Part shown: one piece after another, positions 1-12,800 of the stretch
How positions within the stretch are numbered: the stretch's first letter is position 1
Layout: each line of letters opens with the position of its first letter
Source: Lethocerus indicus
Lineage: Eukaryota; Arthropoda; Insecta; Hemiptera; Belostomatidae
NCBI GenBank assembly: GCA_019843655.1
Contig: JACDQD010000007.1
Coordinates: forward strand, 7,003,600 to 7,067,599
Direction: 5' to 3'
DNA length: 64,000 nucleotides
Notes under the pieces: generated by a model
Told to the model about the DNA's origin: nothing
Database searches by the model: none
Seen by the model: the letters and a program-made list of their open reading frames with translations, nothing else
Position numbers and translations under genes: made by a program

Positions 1-1500
1 GCAATTGGTTTGCATAACGTTTCGTTATTCTCTAAATAACTTCTAACAGTACGAACAATTATTAGGAAATATTTGCTATACAAAAATGTCTTTTTGTAGT
101 CTTTTCTTGTGTATGGGAATATGGATAATTGATTTATTTCAGTATCACAAAATAGTAAATGATTAATCCAAAACTAGGTTTCTCCAGAAATATTTGATTG
201 TTGTTGAATCCATTTCGAGTCCTTTGATTTGTTATCAGAAAACAGATTATACCAACTGAAAATAAAAGTATTACAAACTTAAATTAAGTTTTAAGATAAG
301 AGAGGCCGTCAATAGATGATAATATTGTCTGGCAGGTCAGTATAGTGTTTATGACTTTCATGAAGCTATAAACGACAACATGATTCGCTGGTTCATGGTG
401 ACCTTGCCGGTCTAGGAACCAATTCACTGTTCAAGAGGAGAAACTCAGTTTAACAGGTGGCATTGTATTTAATGAGTGTCAAGATGTCGATGACGGGTAC
501 CCAAGGGCAATCTGACATCGCCTGTCGGTCTGAATATGGGAACTGTTTCTTTATAAACAACCCGACAGGCAATTAGCCTGTCAATCGACATTGCCTTGAT
601 TATAGACTCAAAGATGAGGACTGAAATTATTCTCCCATTTTCCCATTTAGGTACTACAGGAAAAAAATATATGACCCTACGGATCTACAAATACAATAAA
701 AACGCGAGGATTTAAATAAATATCAACAATAAAACCATTTAGTTATATTAATATGCCAGGAAACAAATATATTCCAGGGGAGTTTAAAGAATTTGTTTTT
801 GATGGGGGGCCCTTGATCACAAAAAGGTCTGACCTTAAAATAAAACTCAAATTCGGAACAACAGATAACAATAAAGGGACAGAAGTATTTCAATTTTTCG
901 CTTCGCGTTTCGGATATCTGTGGAAATATGCGTGATTCCGATGAAAGCTAAATAAATAGTCTTCGTTCGTATTTTTACTTCCAATCTGGGGCGCAGAGTT
1001 CTGCGTACAATATTCCACAGTACCAAAGAACGCCTTAGGATTTCCAGTTATACTATCGGACAATACACGGAACCCCTTCCGTTTTCATGTTATACTATTC
1101 CTCAATACTACGAACGCTTTCAGTTTTCAGTGTATACCATCCCCGCCTACACCCGGTCTGTTTTCGATTTGGACCGAAATTGAACATTGCATTTTCTGTT
1201 TAAATATTTTATTATTTAATCTACACACTTTTTTCTTTTTTCTTTATTCCAAGCTCAAAATTTTGTGTTGGAAATTATCCTTTGAAATGAAATTTATCCT
1301 TCGCAGTTTTAAGCGTTGGAACGGTGGACTACATTAATGACCTAGTTGAGACTGGTGGATAAATATACCGCAATGTCCAATGAAAAATAAAGATTTCCGT
1401 GATATTTTAATAAAGTGTGAAATATGAAATCAAAAAGTGTTTTCATTCATTTTTAATCCTGAATTGTAATATAAATTTCAATTTTTATACTACCGAATGT
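1..1500. other. Upstream intergenic DNA, no gene seen
   Basis: AT-rich sequence before the first P450 gene. The only sizeable open frame (753-935, 60 codons) has no recognisable domain and reads like chance. One imperfect inverted repeat is visible: GCCTGTCGG at 520-528 pairs with CCGACAGGC at 562-570, and GCCTGTC recurs at 576-582. I see no promoter or exon that I could assign to another gene. Confidence 0.5.
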
Positions 1501-1510
1501 ATAGCGAAAT

Positions 1511-1518
1511 TATAAATA
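1511..1518 (+). promoter_or_regulatory. Possible TATA box of P450 gene 1
   Basis: TATAAATA lies 158 nt before the chosen start codon of gene 1, which would put transcription start near 1540 and leave a 5' UTR of about 130 nt. An initiator-like CAGT at 1529-1532 is too close to pair with it in the usual way. The region is AT-rich, so a chance match is quite possible. Confidence 0.25.
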
Positions 1519-4042
1519 GTATTATAAGCAGTCTTGTTATTTAAAATAGATTGGCGATCTGATGCGATCAATGAGGCAATGATAGGCCTCATCCCACTGC
1601 CCCCACCTTGGCTACGGCCGGACGTTAGATTTAAATCGTCCCAGTTCGGTGAAACAGTTCCATCCGACATGTTGCTCCTCATATACGTCTTTCTGCTATT
1701 GTTGGTGATTTTCATACTGCAGCTGTTCGTATGGGCGCCGCTCAGAACCTACTGGCTCCTGAGGAAATTCAAGAGCCCTCCGGGATATCCGTTGCTCGGG
1801 ATCAGTTTGGAGCTGGTTAAACTTAAAGATCACGGTAACATTTAAATCGCCAATTGATTTTTTACGAAAAGCCAGCGTTAAAAGTGGAATTCTTCAAATA
1901 GTTTCCGTCGACCCTTATATCTAATTGTAGAGATGCAATGCGATTTTATTTTATTTCCTATTCCTTTTTGCAGAACTCCTGGATTATTTCGGTAATCACA
2001 TAAAAATTACGGGAGAGTGACTGTAATAAGTATAATGGGTTTACCGCATGTATACATCAACGAACCTGAAGATTTAGAGGTATAGACGGTATAGCATCCA
2101 CCTGAACTAAATAGTTTCCAAACTTTATGAAATTTATAAATTGTACTTCTAGTTTTTTTTTCATGTGTTGTTTCATTTTTCAAATTAAAAAAAGAATTGG
2201 TTCGTAGTGTTAGGCGATGTCTGAATTTACTTCAACTGTTTAACTAAGAATATTTCGGTATTTATTATTAATAGGTTGTGATGGGCAGTGTTCTTCACAT
2301 CCAGAAAGGAAAAGAGTATGATTTATTATTACCTTGGCTCAGGGAAGGGCTTCTTGTCAGTACAGGTAACTAATTAAAATTATCATTCCATAATTTCCTC
2401 ACTGCCAAAATTCAAAATTCCCGACAAAGAAAATATTTATAACTATGTGTATATATTTGTAAAATACTGTATTTCAGGGGCAAAATGGCACGAAAGGAGA
2501 AAGATGTTGACTCCTGCATTTCACTTTCGCATACTGGAAGACAGTTTACAGACAATGAACAAGAATTCACTACTCCTGGCCGAGAAAGTGTTCCGGGGAA
2601 AGGGCGAAGAGGTGGACGTCGAACCGCTTGTATCTCTGTGCTCGCTCGACATAATTTGTGGTAACCGAGATATAATGGAATCATTCGCATCATGTATTCT
2701 CTAGGTATAGCAGAATGGGCTAATGGCAAGGGGTGTACATTTCAGAGTCTGTAATGGGTGTATCGCTGGGGGCTCAGAAGAATGAAGGAAAAGAATACGT
2801 GAATTCGATTAAACGGTACTTCTATTAGATAAACGGTATTCGTCGATATATTTTCAAATATAAAACATTTATTAGTTTTTATTTGTAGGATATGCGAGTT
2901 GATTGTCTTGAGGCAAAAGTGTTTCTGGATGTATAAACCGTGGATGTTCTACATAATACCGACTGGCTTCATGTTCAGGAAAGTTCTTAGTGTCCTGCAC
3001 AAATTCACCAACAAGGTGATATAACGTGAAATAATTTCGTATAAAATCATATTTTCACACCAAATTTTTGGAAGAAGGGATTCCAAAAAGTCTGTTATAT
3101 TGTTTTTAATTTAGGTAATTAGAGACAGGAAGGCGACATTTTCGGTCAGCGATGAAAATCCCCCGACGAAGGGTGAGTCTTTCCTTTCTGTATAAAATTA
3201 ATATTGAATGATTTCTATTTTAATTTGTACTGAACAACAATGTAATCACAAGATCCGTTTCTAGTAAAAAGACGGATGGCTTTCCTTGACTCGTTGATAG
3301 AATACGAAGCTAAGAATCCAGGCTCGCTGTCCATAAGCGATATCAGAGAAGAGGTCGATACCTTCATGTTTGAGGTCTGATTTTTTAAATTATTTAAATC
3401 ATTCTTTTTATTTTCACTTAAAACTAAGATGTTTCTCAATAATAAGTTAATGACTAATGTCAACTACTCACAAATAGAATAGAATAACCGATAAATAATT
3501 GAGGGGAGAAGTAAAGGTATACCGTAATGTTCTAACTCTTGAATAATAAAACAAATAGAACATAATGAATAGAATTATTTATTCCAAAGAAAATAGCCAT
3601 CGTACATACGTTATCGTTCGTTCCAGGGCCATGATACAACTTCGAGCGCCATCCTATTCACATTGTTCCATCTGGGCACGTACCAAGACGTCCAGGTAAT
3701 ATTCAATCCTTAAACATTTGAAATATTAATAATTATTTTTCGGAAGAGGTACAATTTCCGTTTTCGTCCGTTACAGGATAGAGTCTACGAGGAGTTGTAC
3801 GAAATTTTCGGAGACAGCGACAGGGGCGTCGAGATGAAAGACCTGCAGAGGATGACCTACCTGGAGATGGTTATAAAAGAGACCCTGAGAATATTTCCCA
3901 GCGTCCCCTACATTGCCAGATACCTGACTAACGACCTCAAACTAGGTATAGATTGAATTGAATTGAATTAGGTACACATTGAATTGAACTAATGGTTGAC
4001 CGTTGATATATTCCATCTTCTGTCTCGACTCGCTGATTCAGA

Positions 4043-4080
4043 CTGATGCTAGACCGGTTTCGGTTTCTCGCCAGCATCAG
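4043..4080. repeat. Hairpin copy of the TAGACCGG repeat motif
   Basis: Inside intron 10 of gene 1. Perfect 8-nt arms CTGATGCT (4043-4050) and AGCATCAG (4073-4080) flank AGACCGGTTTCGG. The motif and the following 50 nt, ending TTAGTGAG, resemble 28168-28230, so both are degenerate copies of one dispersed element. Confidence 0.5.
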
Positions 4081-5413
4081 TAGCTCACCGTCCGGTAAAT
4101 TAGTGAGACCAGGTTGGTTGCCGTTGGTGCATCCTGTCTGCACAGTGCACTGTAACTTTACATTTACTATTGATTTAAATAATAAAAAGAAAAATTGAAG
4201 AGATCACTGATTTACTGAACGCTGTCGAAGATGCCGAAAAGCCTGAAGCGATAGACCATATCAGTTACTGGAAATATGGTAGACAATATGAATCCTTCGC
4301 CTAATAGGTATCTTAAATTATGTATTATGGGTATGTGACGGTTTATAAAATTGTAATAAAATAGTAAGATTAGATGGTCCACGTTGCAAAATACTCCAGA
4401 ACGTTTTAAAGGTCACAATCTACTAGCAACCGGTATCGACAGTCCACTTCCTTTTTCCACGAATTTGATACTGGCGATCTCATAGGTTGTTCGTGGATTT
4501 AAAACTCTATAAACACAAAAATTAATCGTGCAGCCTTTTAGACTACCATTTATTAGTACCGCCAATCATGTTTTCAATTATGGAATAAATTTTATTTCAA
4601 TTATGGAAGGAAGTTGATTCGGAAGTGACTAAGTTAAGCGGATATTGCCTCCGGTTGCAGAGGGATTGCCGACGATACCGGCCGGAGCCAACTTAGTCAT
4701 ACTTCCCTACTGTGTACACCGCAATCCCAGGATTTATCCGGACCCGGAGAGGTTCGATCCGGAAAGATTTTCGGAACAGGCCGTCATTGAGAGGCATCCG
4801 TTCGCTTACATACCGTTCAGCGCCGGACCCAGAAACTGCATCGGTCAGTATTACTTAGTATTATACCATTATTACTATACCTTCCAGTGCCTCCAGCGTT
4901 ACACTTGATAGAGGCGCACTCGAGGAAGGAATTTGGGTCACAATATAACTCGAATTTTCGGTACAGCGGCAGGAGCTGCGCCACATTTTGAGGGCATCAG
5001 AACAATAAGCTAAATATATTTCATTATTTATTATTATGCATTTGTGTCGAGTTGATAGCTGCAATAAGATTTAAAATTTACATTCTTATTTCAGGGCGGT
5101 GTTTTTGTGTATTTTACCCTTGTTTTTTAGCCATAATCCAACCACGGGGTTGAAAGACCATAAGTCGGGATTTATGTACGCATATCTTCAGACTAATATT
5201 TAACATTATTATTGTTAATGTTTAAACAAATGTTTAAGGATTGAGACACTTGTCTTTAATCATTGGGATAAAGGGACACAAGAAACTAATATTTTACGTT
5301 AATAAAATCATGTTAATAATTTTATAAATGATAAGCTGAATAGAACTGTTGTAATGTTATCTGACTACGATTATGATATCTGACCTATCTGACTCCCAGG
5401 CTGTGATATTTTG

Positions 5414-5448
<35 letters not shown>

Positions 5449-5450
5449 AT
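5414..5450. repeat. (TA)n/(TG)n microsatellite
   Basis: A run of TA dinucleotides at 5414-5434 passes into a TG-rich run to 5450, inside the last intron of gene 1. Confidence 0.9.
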
Positions 5451-5842
5451 AATGTATATGTAAAATATACAGATTTCCCATTGTCGTTTCCAATTTTGCG
5501 AATATTTTCAGAACGATTTTTGTGCTGAGTCAATTAATTACTCCATGCGGTGACAATTTATATTAGTATATTATATAGTTATTAAAAGCTATTTATCTTT
5601 TCTATGTTCCGTAATTATTTATTAACATAGAAAACATATATCAAATATATCATCTAATAGTAAAACTGACACCATGTCCTAGGCCAAAATACGCTATGAT
5701 GGAACTGAAGGTGACGCTCTCGACGATAGTGAGGAAGGCGCGATTGGAATGCTTGACCAAGAGGGAAGACTTTGGACTCCTTCCGTTTTTGATACTCAGA
5801 CCGAGCGTGCCGATCAAGATCAAATTCACAACCAGAAAATAG

Positions 5843-8800
5843 AGCCGGGCGTTAAAATATATTTCTGTACCTGCGTAAAAAAAAAATATTTTTTCGAAGT
5901 AAAAGATTTGTCGAATCATAAGTTTTAACACGACGAAGTGTTATTTGGGCTTGTTTACTGGCCATAGGCAAATACATTAGTCCATAATCGGTAATACAGT
6001 GGGGCAGGACGACAGGTTGGGAATATACAGACATGTATTCGAAGCATCAATGTATCTCTTCCACTTTCGCGTCTGCGTGAAACTTTTATTCATTAGCAGC
6101 GCAGAAGCAAGTTCATAAGACGCAGTTATGGGCCTTTTTTTAAAAAATAATTTTTTTTAAATTTTGCAGCGGGGCAAAACCGTATCTTGCCTGGTGTTAT
6201 ATGTCAACATTACCGGAAGTTTAAATTATCCTTCGCGATTGCACGAGCGAGTGAAAGTCTGATAGTAAAGAAGTGGGGCTTCAAGGGGTACAGAACCGCT
6301 GTGAATTTTTTTTAAACTTAAAATTGAGTGCTCGTTACGGTTTTCATTAGATTCGTTTACTTCCGATCATGCCTACAATATTATGTATTATGACGGGGCA
6401 AATTACAAACGAGAAAAACAAATTGCAGCAAGAGGTATTTACTTGATATTTGGACCAACACTCGATTACATCGAGCACAAGTTCAGTTTGATACGGGTGA
6501 AAGTGAACTGCGCAACAAAATGGCAACATATTGGCTCACTTTCTCCTGAGCGCGAAATTTAGCAAGTATCCGAATGTCCATTACAAATAGGAAACTTTTG
6601 AAAATGTATTTTTTTCAATTTAATATTATGTTCCAGAAAGGCATAAGTCATAACGGCGTAAGTGAAGTATTTAACTATTACGCCAAAAGAGATAATTGTA
6701 GTGGGCGAATTTGAAATGGGTCTAGAAATTCAGGAGTGTGCGATTACACACTTTATTTTGAAAGTATATATAAATCAAAATATAGATAAAAATGTACTGC
6801 TACATATTCTTCCAGTACATAAAGTATTGAGGTAAAGTGATTATTTACTCACGAAAAACAGCAAGCCGAAGATAAAATAATCATTCATGTAAGCACTTTC
6901 ACTCGTAATATCATTTCAATTGCCATATAAACAACTTTATATAATCTGATGATCCATGATCGCGAATAGGATTATGTTCTTTCACCGGGATTACCGCAGA
7001 AATTAATGTGCAGACGAACATATTTTGATTAGCAACAGGAATAAAACCATTAATATTCAATGCCGTAAGCCATGTTGTTTTTAATCTATTATACCACCAG
7101 TAGGTTACATTTCAATTAACTAATTGATTAATAAACTATTTATTTTCTTAAAGCTGGAATGCGAGGTTCCGTGGATATTTTAGTAATTTGATAAAATCGG
7201 ATTTATCCGAGATTAGTTTAGGAGGATCTGCTGCTATTAGTTCACCCAAGCGATGAATGCGAGGCTTTACTTAAAAACGGTTGTTTCAGAAATAGTTGAT
7301 TTTTCACTAGGACAAATTTGAAACATAATTCTTACCGGTTTTGAATCGTGAAAACGTGAAAGCGCTTGGGTGAAATTTGTGTTAGTACGCAGTGCGAACG
7401 CTCTCTTTATCCTCTCGTCTGTTCTTAATCTGAAACGGTATCGGCTTTTCGCCGTTGCAGAAGCACTCCATCAGTGAAATTTACTTTGGCGCGCCGACAC
7501 TGAAGACATCGAGACGCCGAAACTGTTCCAGCTTTAGCACCAAATAACCTAATGGGACGAGTGGTTATTTTCCCTAGCTAAAACATATTCTGATTAATTC
7601 GTTATTTACATCATTATGTCCAGTTCAACCGGATGTAAAGTAGTGGTTGAGAAAAAACGGGCGTGTATTTAAATAAAATAAGAAAAAATAAATAAAATTT
7701 AGGTGCCGCTGTGATAAGGGGCTGAGAGAGAGATAGGTCGACGACACTTGACCTCGAGCTATCAACCAGAGCAATGGCTTAGTTACATAATGTGCCACGT
7801 TTCGCCTTGCCGATAATATATGATTATTGCAGGGACTGAATTAATTTGTCGATAATTTTTTTAATTGCCATCTCAGATATCGATTACCCAGGTGAAAAAT
7901 TGACTGGTTGTACGGGTGGTAAGAAGGTAATCCCGGACTCGTAGTCCGGTAATTGGGCTTTTGGAAATGATAACGACCTGGTCTATTTATCTGCGCGAAT
8001 CTTTCTGTAAATATTTTCTTTCCCCACTCAACCGTTAAACGGCGGTCGCGCCCCTCGTCAGAATCGATACGATGTCTGCACGTATGTTAGAATCATCGCG
8101 ACAATATACACTGAGAGGAGATTATTGGCAAATGGTGGTGGAGACCGACCGAGAGGTGGAAGGTGGACATAATTAAGCGGGGGGACAGCGTTTCTTCTTC
8201 CTGCTCCAACCGGGAACTAAACTAATCTTACTATTGCCCTCTCTCTTCGGCCTGTTGCGTAACCTCCCATTCAACACTGCCGCGCCAGTCTACGCCCGTC
8301 CAATCCTTGGTGTAGTCCCCCCGTGTTTTCAGAACCTGTTCCCATCTCACGACCGGTCGCTAGTCAACAGTGGTGGGTTTATTTCAACTTTCAACGGCAG
8401 AGCGGCACGTAATTGCAAGTAAGTGACTTTAGATTTTAAACTTCAAATTTGGATTATATATTCTCTTAGACTGTCCCCAATCATTAGTCGTGTTGTTCTA
8501 ACGGTCTGAAAACTTTATCATTTATTATGAATCATGATTTTTCCCACTCTAAACAGTGTTAATTAGTAGAATCAGAGGTCATATTTCTTTCTTTATAACG
8601 CGCGGAATGAAGGCGCGTTAGCTCCCAATTGTGTTTCTAATTAATACATCCGGATTTCGGATTAAACTAGAATATATAATCAAAAACATAGCCTTAAACT
8701 TCTTTCGGGTTTTCGTTCCCGTTTCAAAATCCTACTTTATAGGAATTGTTGTCACCTTACTTTATTGCATCTAGTTGTTGGACTATATTCGTGAAGATAG

Positions 8801-9862
8801 GAGTGAGTCGTAGAATATTCGTGGGAGAGCGCAGACGGGAATAAAAACGACGACAAGTAAATGGGTGGCTGTAATTACAAGGTCAATTAGCGGCCGGCGA
8901 AACGGGACAGAAACGATTGGCTTAGGTGATGTTTAAGTAAGACGATTTTTATTTGATTGAGCCGACGGAATACCACTCACAGTATAGCCGCCGGTTCATC
9001 GGCATTTTAAGGCCACGCTGCCAACAAAGAGTTAATTAAGAGAAATTGCGGCATGCAGAGAGAGAGGACAGTAAGGAAGGAAGGCTGTATGTAGCCGGTC
9101 GGCCAGTTAGCAAACGGGACCTTTTAATAGATAGAACCCCTAACTGGAAGGAAAAAATCTACTGTAGAAATGAAAGTGTTTGCAGAGGTTAACACTGACG
9201 ATACAGCGGAATTAGTATGGCGTGGAGTATAAACGAGGTTGCTATTCAGAAATTCATACATAATGCAGACAGAGAATAGGGTTCTCATTGAGAGTCTGAG
9301 CGGCTAAACACTTGGTGGGCAATTCGACCCGTGGGGGGGGGGGGAAGGCTGAAACAACGTTGAAAATTACTTTTTAAAAAGTGTAATCCATTATTTGAGA
9401 CTGTAATATTTTGCTACACCCTCAGCTACTAAACTAGATTAAGACAAAAATCGGCTGCGAATGGCGTGGTATATTGGGAGGCGATTATTTACAGAATTAT
9501 ACAGAAAAAATTTGAACGTTAAACCCATCTGCTTAGCAGATTTTAGCGCGCCAAATGGACCCAGTTTAAGGAATAGAATACAATGGAATACAATTAATTG
9601 GAACGATTTGAGTTATTACATCACTTATTCGTACGAGCATAAATAAATAATGCGTTAAAAATTAAGTTCAGTAATTTAAAACCCATTTTATGAATTGAAT
9701 AACCAATAGGAATCCATTATTATCTTGAGTTAACTAATACTTTAGACATTTCATTTCTTATATGACAGCCGATAATGTCATAAATAATATACGGTTTGAA
9801 GCGTTGGAAGGACCTTCGTCGTGGCTTCACATTTTAATTACAGCACACCGTTTAAATTGCAG
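5843..9862. other. Spacer between P450 genes 1 and 2
   Basis: About 4 kb without a supportable coding exon. No canonical AATAAA lies close behind gene 1; the first I see is near 7030. It contains a 12-base G run (9333-9344). Short open frames such as 8234-8422 and 9461-9646 show no family features. The promoter of gene 2 and its likely untranslated first exon should lie here but I cannot place them. Confidence 0.4.
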
Positions 9863-9898
9863 GTGATTTATATAGCAAGGTAGTAGGGGGCCGTGACC
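9861..9898 (+). other. 5' UTR splice acceptor of gene 2
   Basis: TTTAAATTGCAG ends at 9862, 36 nt before the gene 2 start codon. Gene 4 has the near-identical TTTAATTGCAG 43 nt before its start codon. This shared position suggests that both genes carry an intron in the 5' UTR, with an untranslated first exon further upstream that I cannot locate. Confidence 0.4.
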
Positions 9899-12800
9899 AT
9901 GATCTTGGTGGCGATTGGCGTAGTAATCGCCCTCCTAGTCGTTTTCATCCTGCACATGCAGAATTGGCCAGGGCTGAGGACCTACTGGTACGTGAACAAG
10001 CTGCCCGGACCCAAAGGCGTACCAGTCCTGGGTATGGGGCTCGAAGTGGGGAAGCTCAAAGAGGAAGGTATCCGGCTCTATTTTATATGCTACAGGCAAA
10101 TATCCAATTTGAAATAATCATACAAATTTATTAGCGGAAAGGACTGGACCCGTCCAGGTTTTTTCAGGAAATCTAATATAGTAGCTAATTTTATAAGTGC
10201 AGTCCTTAGGCTATATGTTCGTCTAACTAGATGTAAACAATGTAAAATTTAAGCTAAGATCAAAGGGTTTGGCAAAGTCATCCTACAAAGTGGGCTGATA
10301 TCTTGCACTTCCTTCGCCAATAACGAGTCAAGTTGGCAACTTAGCGCACCTCTTGTGAACCATTGGGAAGCAAAAGGTGGGAACGATGAAGTTATTGTTA
10401 CAGCTGAATTCTTGTCTTTTGCAGAACTCCTGCCTTACTTGTCCGACCAGTGCAAGAACTATCCCAGAGTGATGACCTTTTGGTTGATGGGCATTCCAAC
10501 AGTTTTCATACAGAAACCGGAGGATTTGGAGGTTATTCTCCCATTATATAGTACCCTTTAAACACTCATCATTTACTGGAGTAATATCACCGTGGAATAT
10601 TATTAATTCTTTACAGGTACTTATGGGAAGCAGCGTCCATATTAAGAAGGGCCTCGAGTACCTGTTTCTAAAACCTTGGCTGAATGAAGGGCTACTTCTC
10701 AGCACAGGTTTGTTTAAATTTCCCTCCTCTTAAATTATTATTGTATTATAAAAAAATGTGTAACTGTGAAATGTAATCAACTAAAGTTCGTTGGGTGCAC
10801 TTGCACCGATTAACCAGATTACTAAAAATAAAATTTTTTCAATACGTTTTGGCTCAACAAGAAAACGTTTGTGGTCCAAAATAACTAAATACTAATAATA
10901 CAACAAGTTTCCAGTCACATACTTGGAAGTCAGAACCTAATAGTTGTGACCAGTTGTGTGATATATTTGACCGATAGTCCGACAAAGACTTGAGCCGATT
11001 AACAAAAAGCCCAGTACAAGTGACAGTGACAGTGCAGTGAGGATGGCCAAAAAAACATCCAAAGTGACTAACGCCGCTACTGGAGATGGCGAGCAGCCGA
11101 AACCGGCCTAGCAAAAGATCAAACCAGCGAGAGGAGGCAGAAACACACGAAATCTACGGAATTCGCTTTATCTTTGATGATAATTTCTGTTGCCAAGTGC
11201 GGTTGATTTACACGCTACTTTCGTAGCCGTAGAAATTAATTTTACAAAGGTCTGTCTTTGACCTGAAGCAACGAAATTATTTTCGACGAGAAGGAGATTA
11301 CCCTGTTTAAAAACTGATATATTATAATTCAGTAACTGGCCTGAGTCCGGGTTCGGTGGGCCTGTCCCAGATATATCCACAATATATATATAGCCAGAGT
11401 TATTGAAATTGTGTAAACATTTCAGACAAAAAATGGCAAAGTCGCAGGAAAATGCTGACGCCCTCCTTCCATTTCCGCATCCTCGAGGACAGTCTTCAGG
11501 TGTTCAACAAGAGATCTCTGATACTGGTCGGGGAAATGCTCAGACACAACGGCCGGCCTTTCGACGTCGAGTTCCACATCAGGGATTGCACGCTCAAGGC
11601 CCTCACTGGTAATTCGGGATTACATTAATTACACTCTACTGTAAATTTGTGAGAATTTTATACTTCCTTTACGCGATTGGTACAGCGGAACCAATACTAA
11701 GTATTGAAATTGTTGAAGTAGATAATTATGTGACATCTCTTACGTCTGCAATGTTCCCATAGATTGATTTGATGGCCCACCTTCAAATGTGTGTTTCTGA
11801 GAGCTTATCTCCTCTATGCTACATCCGAGTACGGTTCCTTTTGTCCTTTTTGCGGCACTGTCGCTTACTTATACGTATAAATAAGTTATTTTCGGCGAGA
11901 AATAGATTACACTTTTCATGAAAAACTAATATAATTCAGCAACACAAATGATTAAAGATCGGATCTTTTATCCCACCAGAAGCTAGGCTCGGTGGGCCTA
12001 AGCAGGAACATAAACGTTACACCCAGCAGCCCCTAAGGCTGTCAACATAAATATTGTTCTCTCAAACTCTTCTAACTTATAGAAAAAGATGTTTCCATGA
12101 ATAATGGATTCATACGTGACTGAGAGCAACAGAAAAAATTGAAATGACCAAATAATCTTAATTTTTTGTATAAGATCTTATTATACACCCAGTTTATTAA
12201 TATTAACACTTAATATTAAAACTAGAAATTCTACTCATAATTTCCCAGAATCTGCGATGGGAGTCGAATTAGACTCAGAGGAAGGAAAAGGGTCACAGTA
12301 TATTACTTCGATCAAAAGGTGAGCGTCCAATTTATTCCGACTCAATCGATTGATATTTCCTTTTTGTAAAAGACGTTGCATTAAATTTCGCGACAGTTAA
12401 TTTTTTATCTTTTTGTAGAATAAGCGAAATTCTGAAGATCAGAACGATGACTTTCTGGATGTTCAGAGACTGGATGTTCTATTTGTCCCCGGCCGGATTC
12501 AAATTCAGGAAGCTATTGAAAATCCTGCATAATTTCACTGACAAGGTAAAAACTATTTCAGTGGGTACCAGAAGTATACACGTAATCTAATGCTTTAAGG
12601 AAAAATTTACTAAACCTTTGTTCAGTTGCAGTGTGAATAATACGCAGTGAATATAAAGATTACCTTCCCGAGTATATTTTAAAAAAGTTAATTCTATTAA
12701 ATAATATTACGCTTAAGGAATAATTATATACATATAATGTAAAATATAATTGTAATTCTTTATCTTTCATTATAAAGAATTAACTGCATAGAGACGGATC

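Larger units (their letters stand above)
1669..5842 (+). pseudogene. CYP4: P450 gene 1: CYP4 family, frameshifted
   Basis: Twelve exons can be traced: 1669-1834, 1974-2079, 2275-2365, 2478-2660, 2746-2815, 2889-3015, 3115-3172, 3265-3374, 3627-3695, 3777-3945, 4661-4843, 5683-5842. The product would be an ER-anchored heme monooxygenase of about 497 residues. Seen: hydrophobic anchor MLLLIYVFLLLLVIFIL; helix C KWHERRKML; helix [13 protein letters not shown]; ExxR in KETLR; FDPERF; heme loop [11 protein letters not shown]. Exon 2 is 106 nt where the three paralogs have 107, and the frame shifts near 1994-1996 and stops at TGA 2018-2020. The normal exon 11-12 junction also loses frame (GQNTL then stop), although a donor 4 nt downstream (4848) would restore it with one extra residue. 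The proline hinge after the anchor reads KFKSPPG, not KLPGPKG. The start was chosen by alignment with the paralogs; an in-frame extension upstream is not conserved. The copy is decaying or the assembly is wrong at two sites. Its closest relative here is gene 3. Confidence 0.7.

Noticed and set aside
1534..1668. Upstream in-frame extension of gene 1 exon 1 beginning MLFKIDW
   Set aside because: It would add 45 residues before the membrane anchor that none of the paralogs has; the ATG at 1669 aligns with their starts.
4201..4305. Coding-like run EEITDLLNAVEDAEKPEAID in gene 1 intron 10
   Set aside because: Only about 35 codons, no family match and absent from the paralogs; it could be a transposon scrap.
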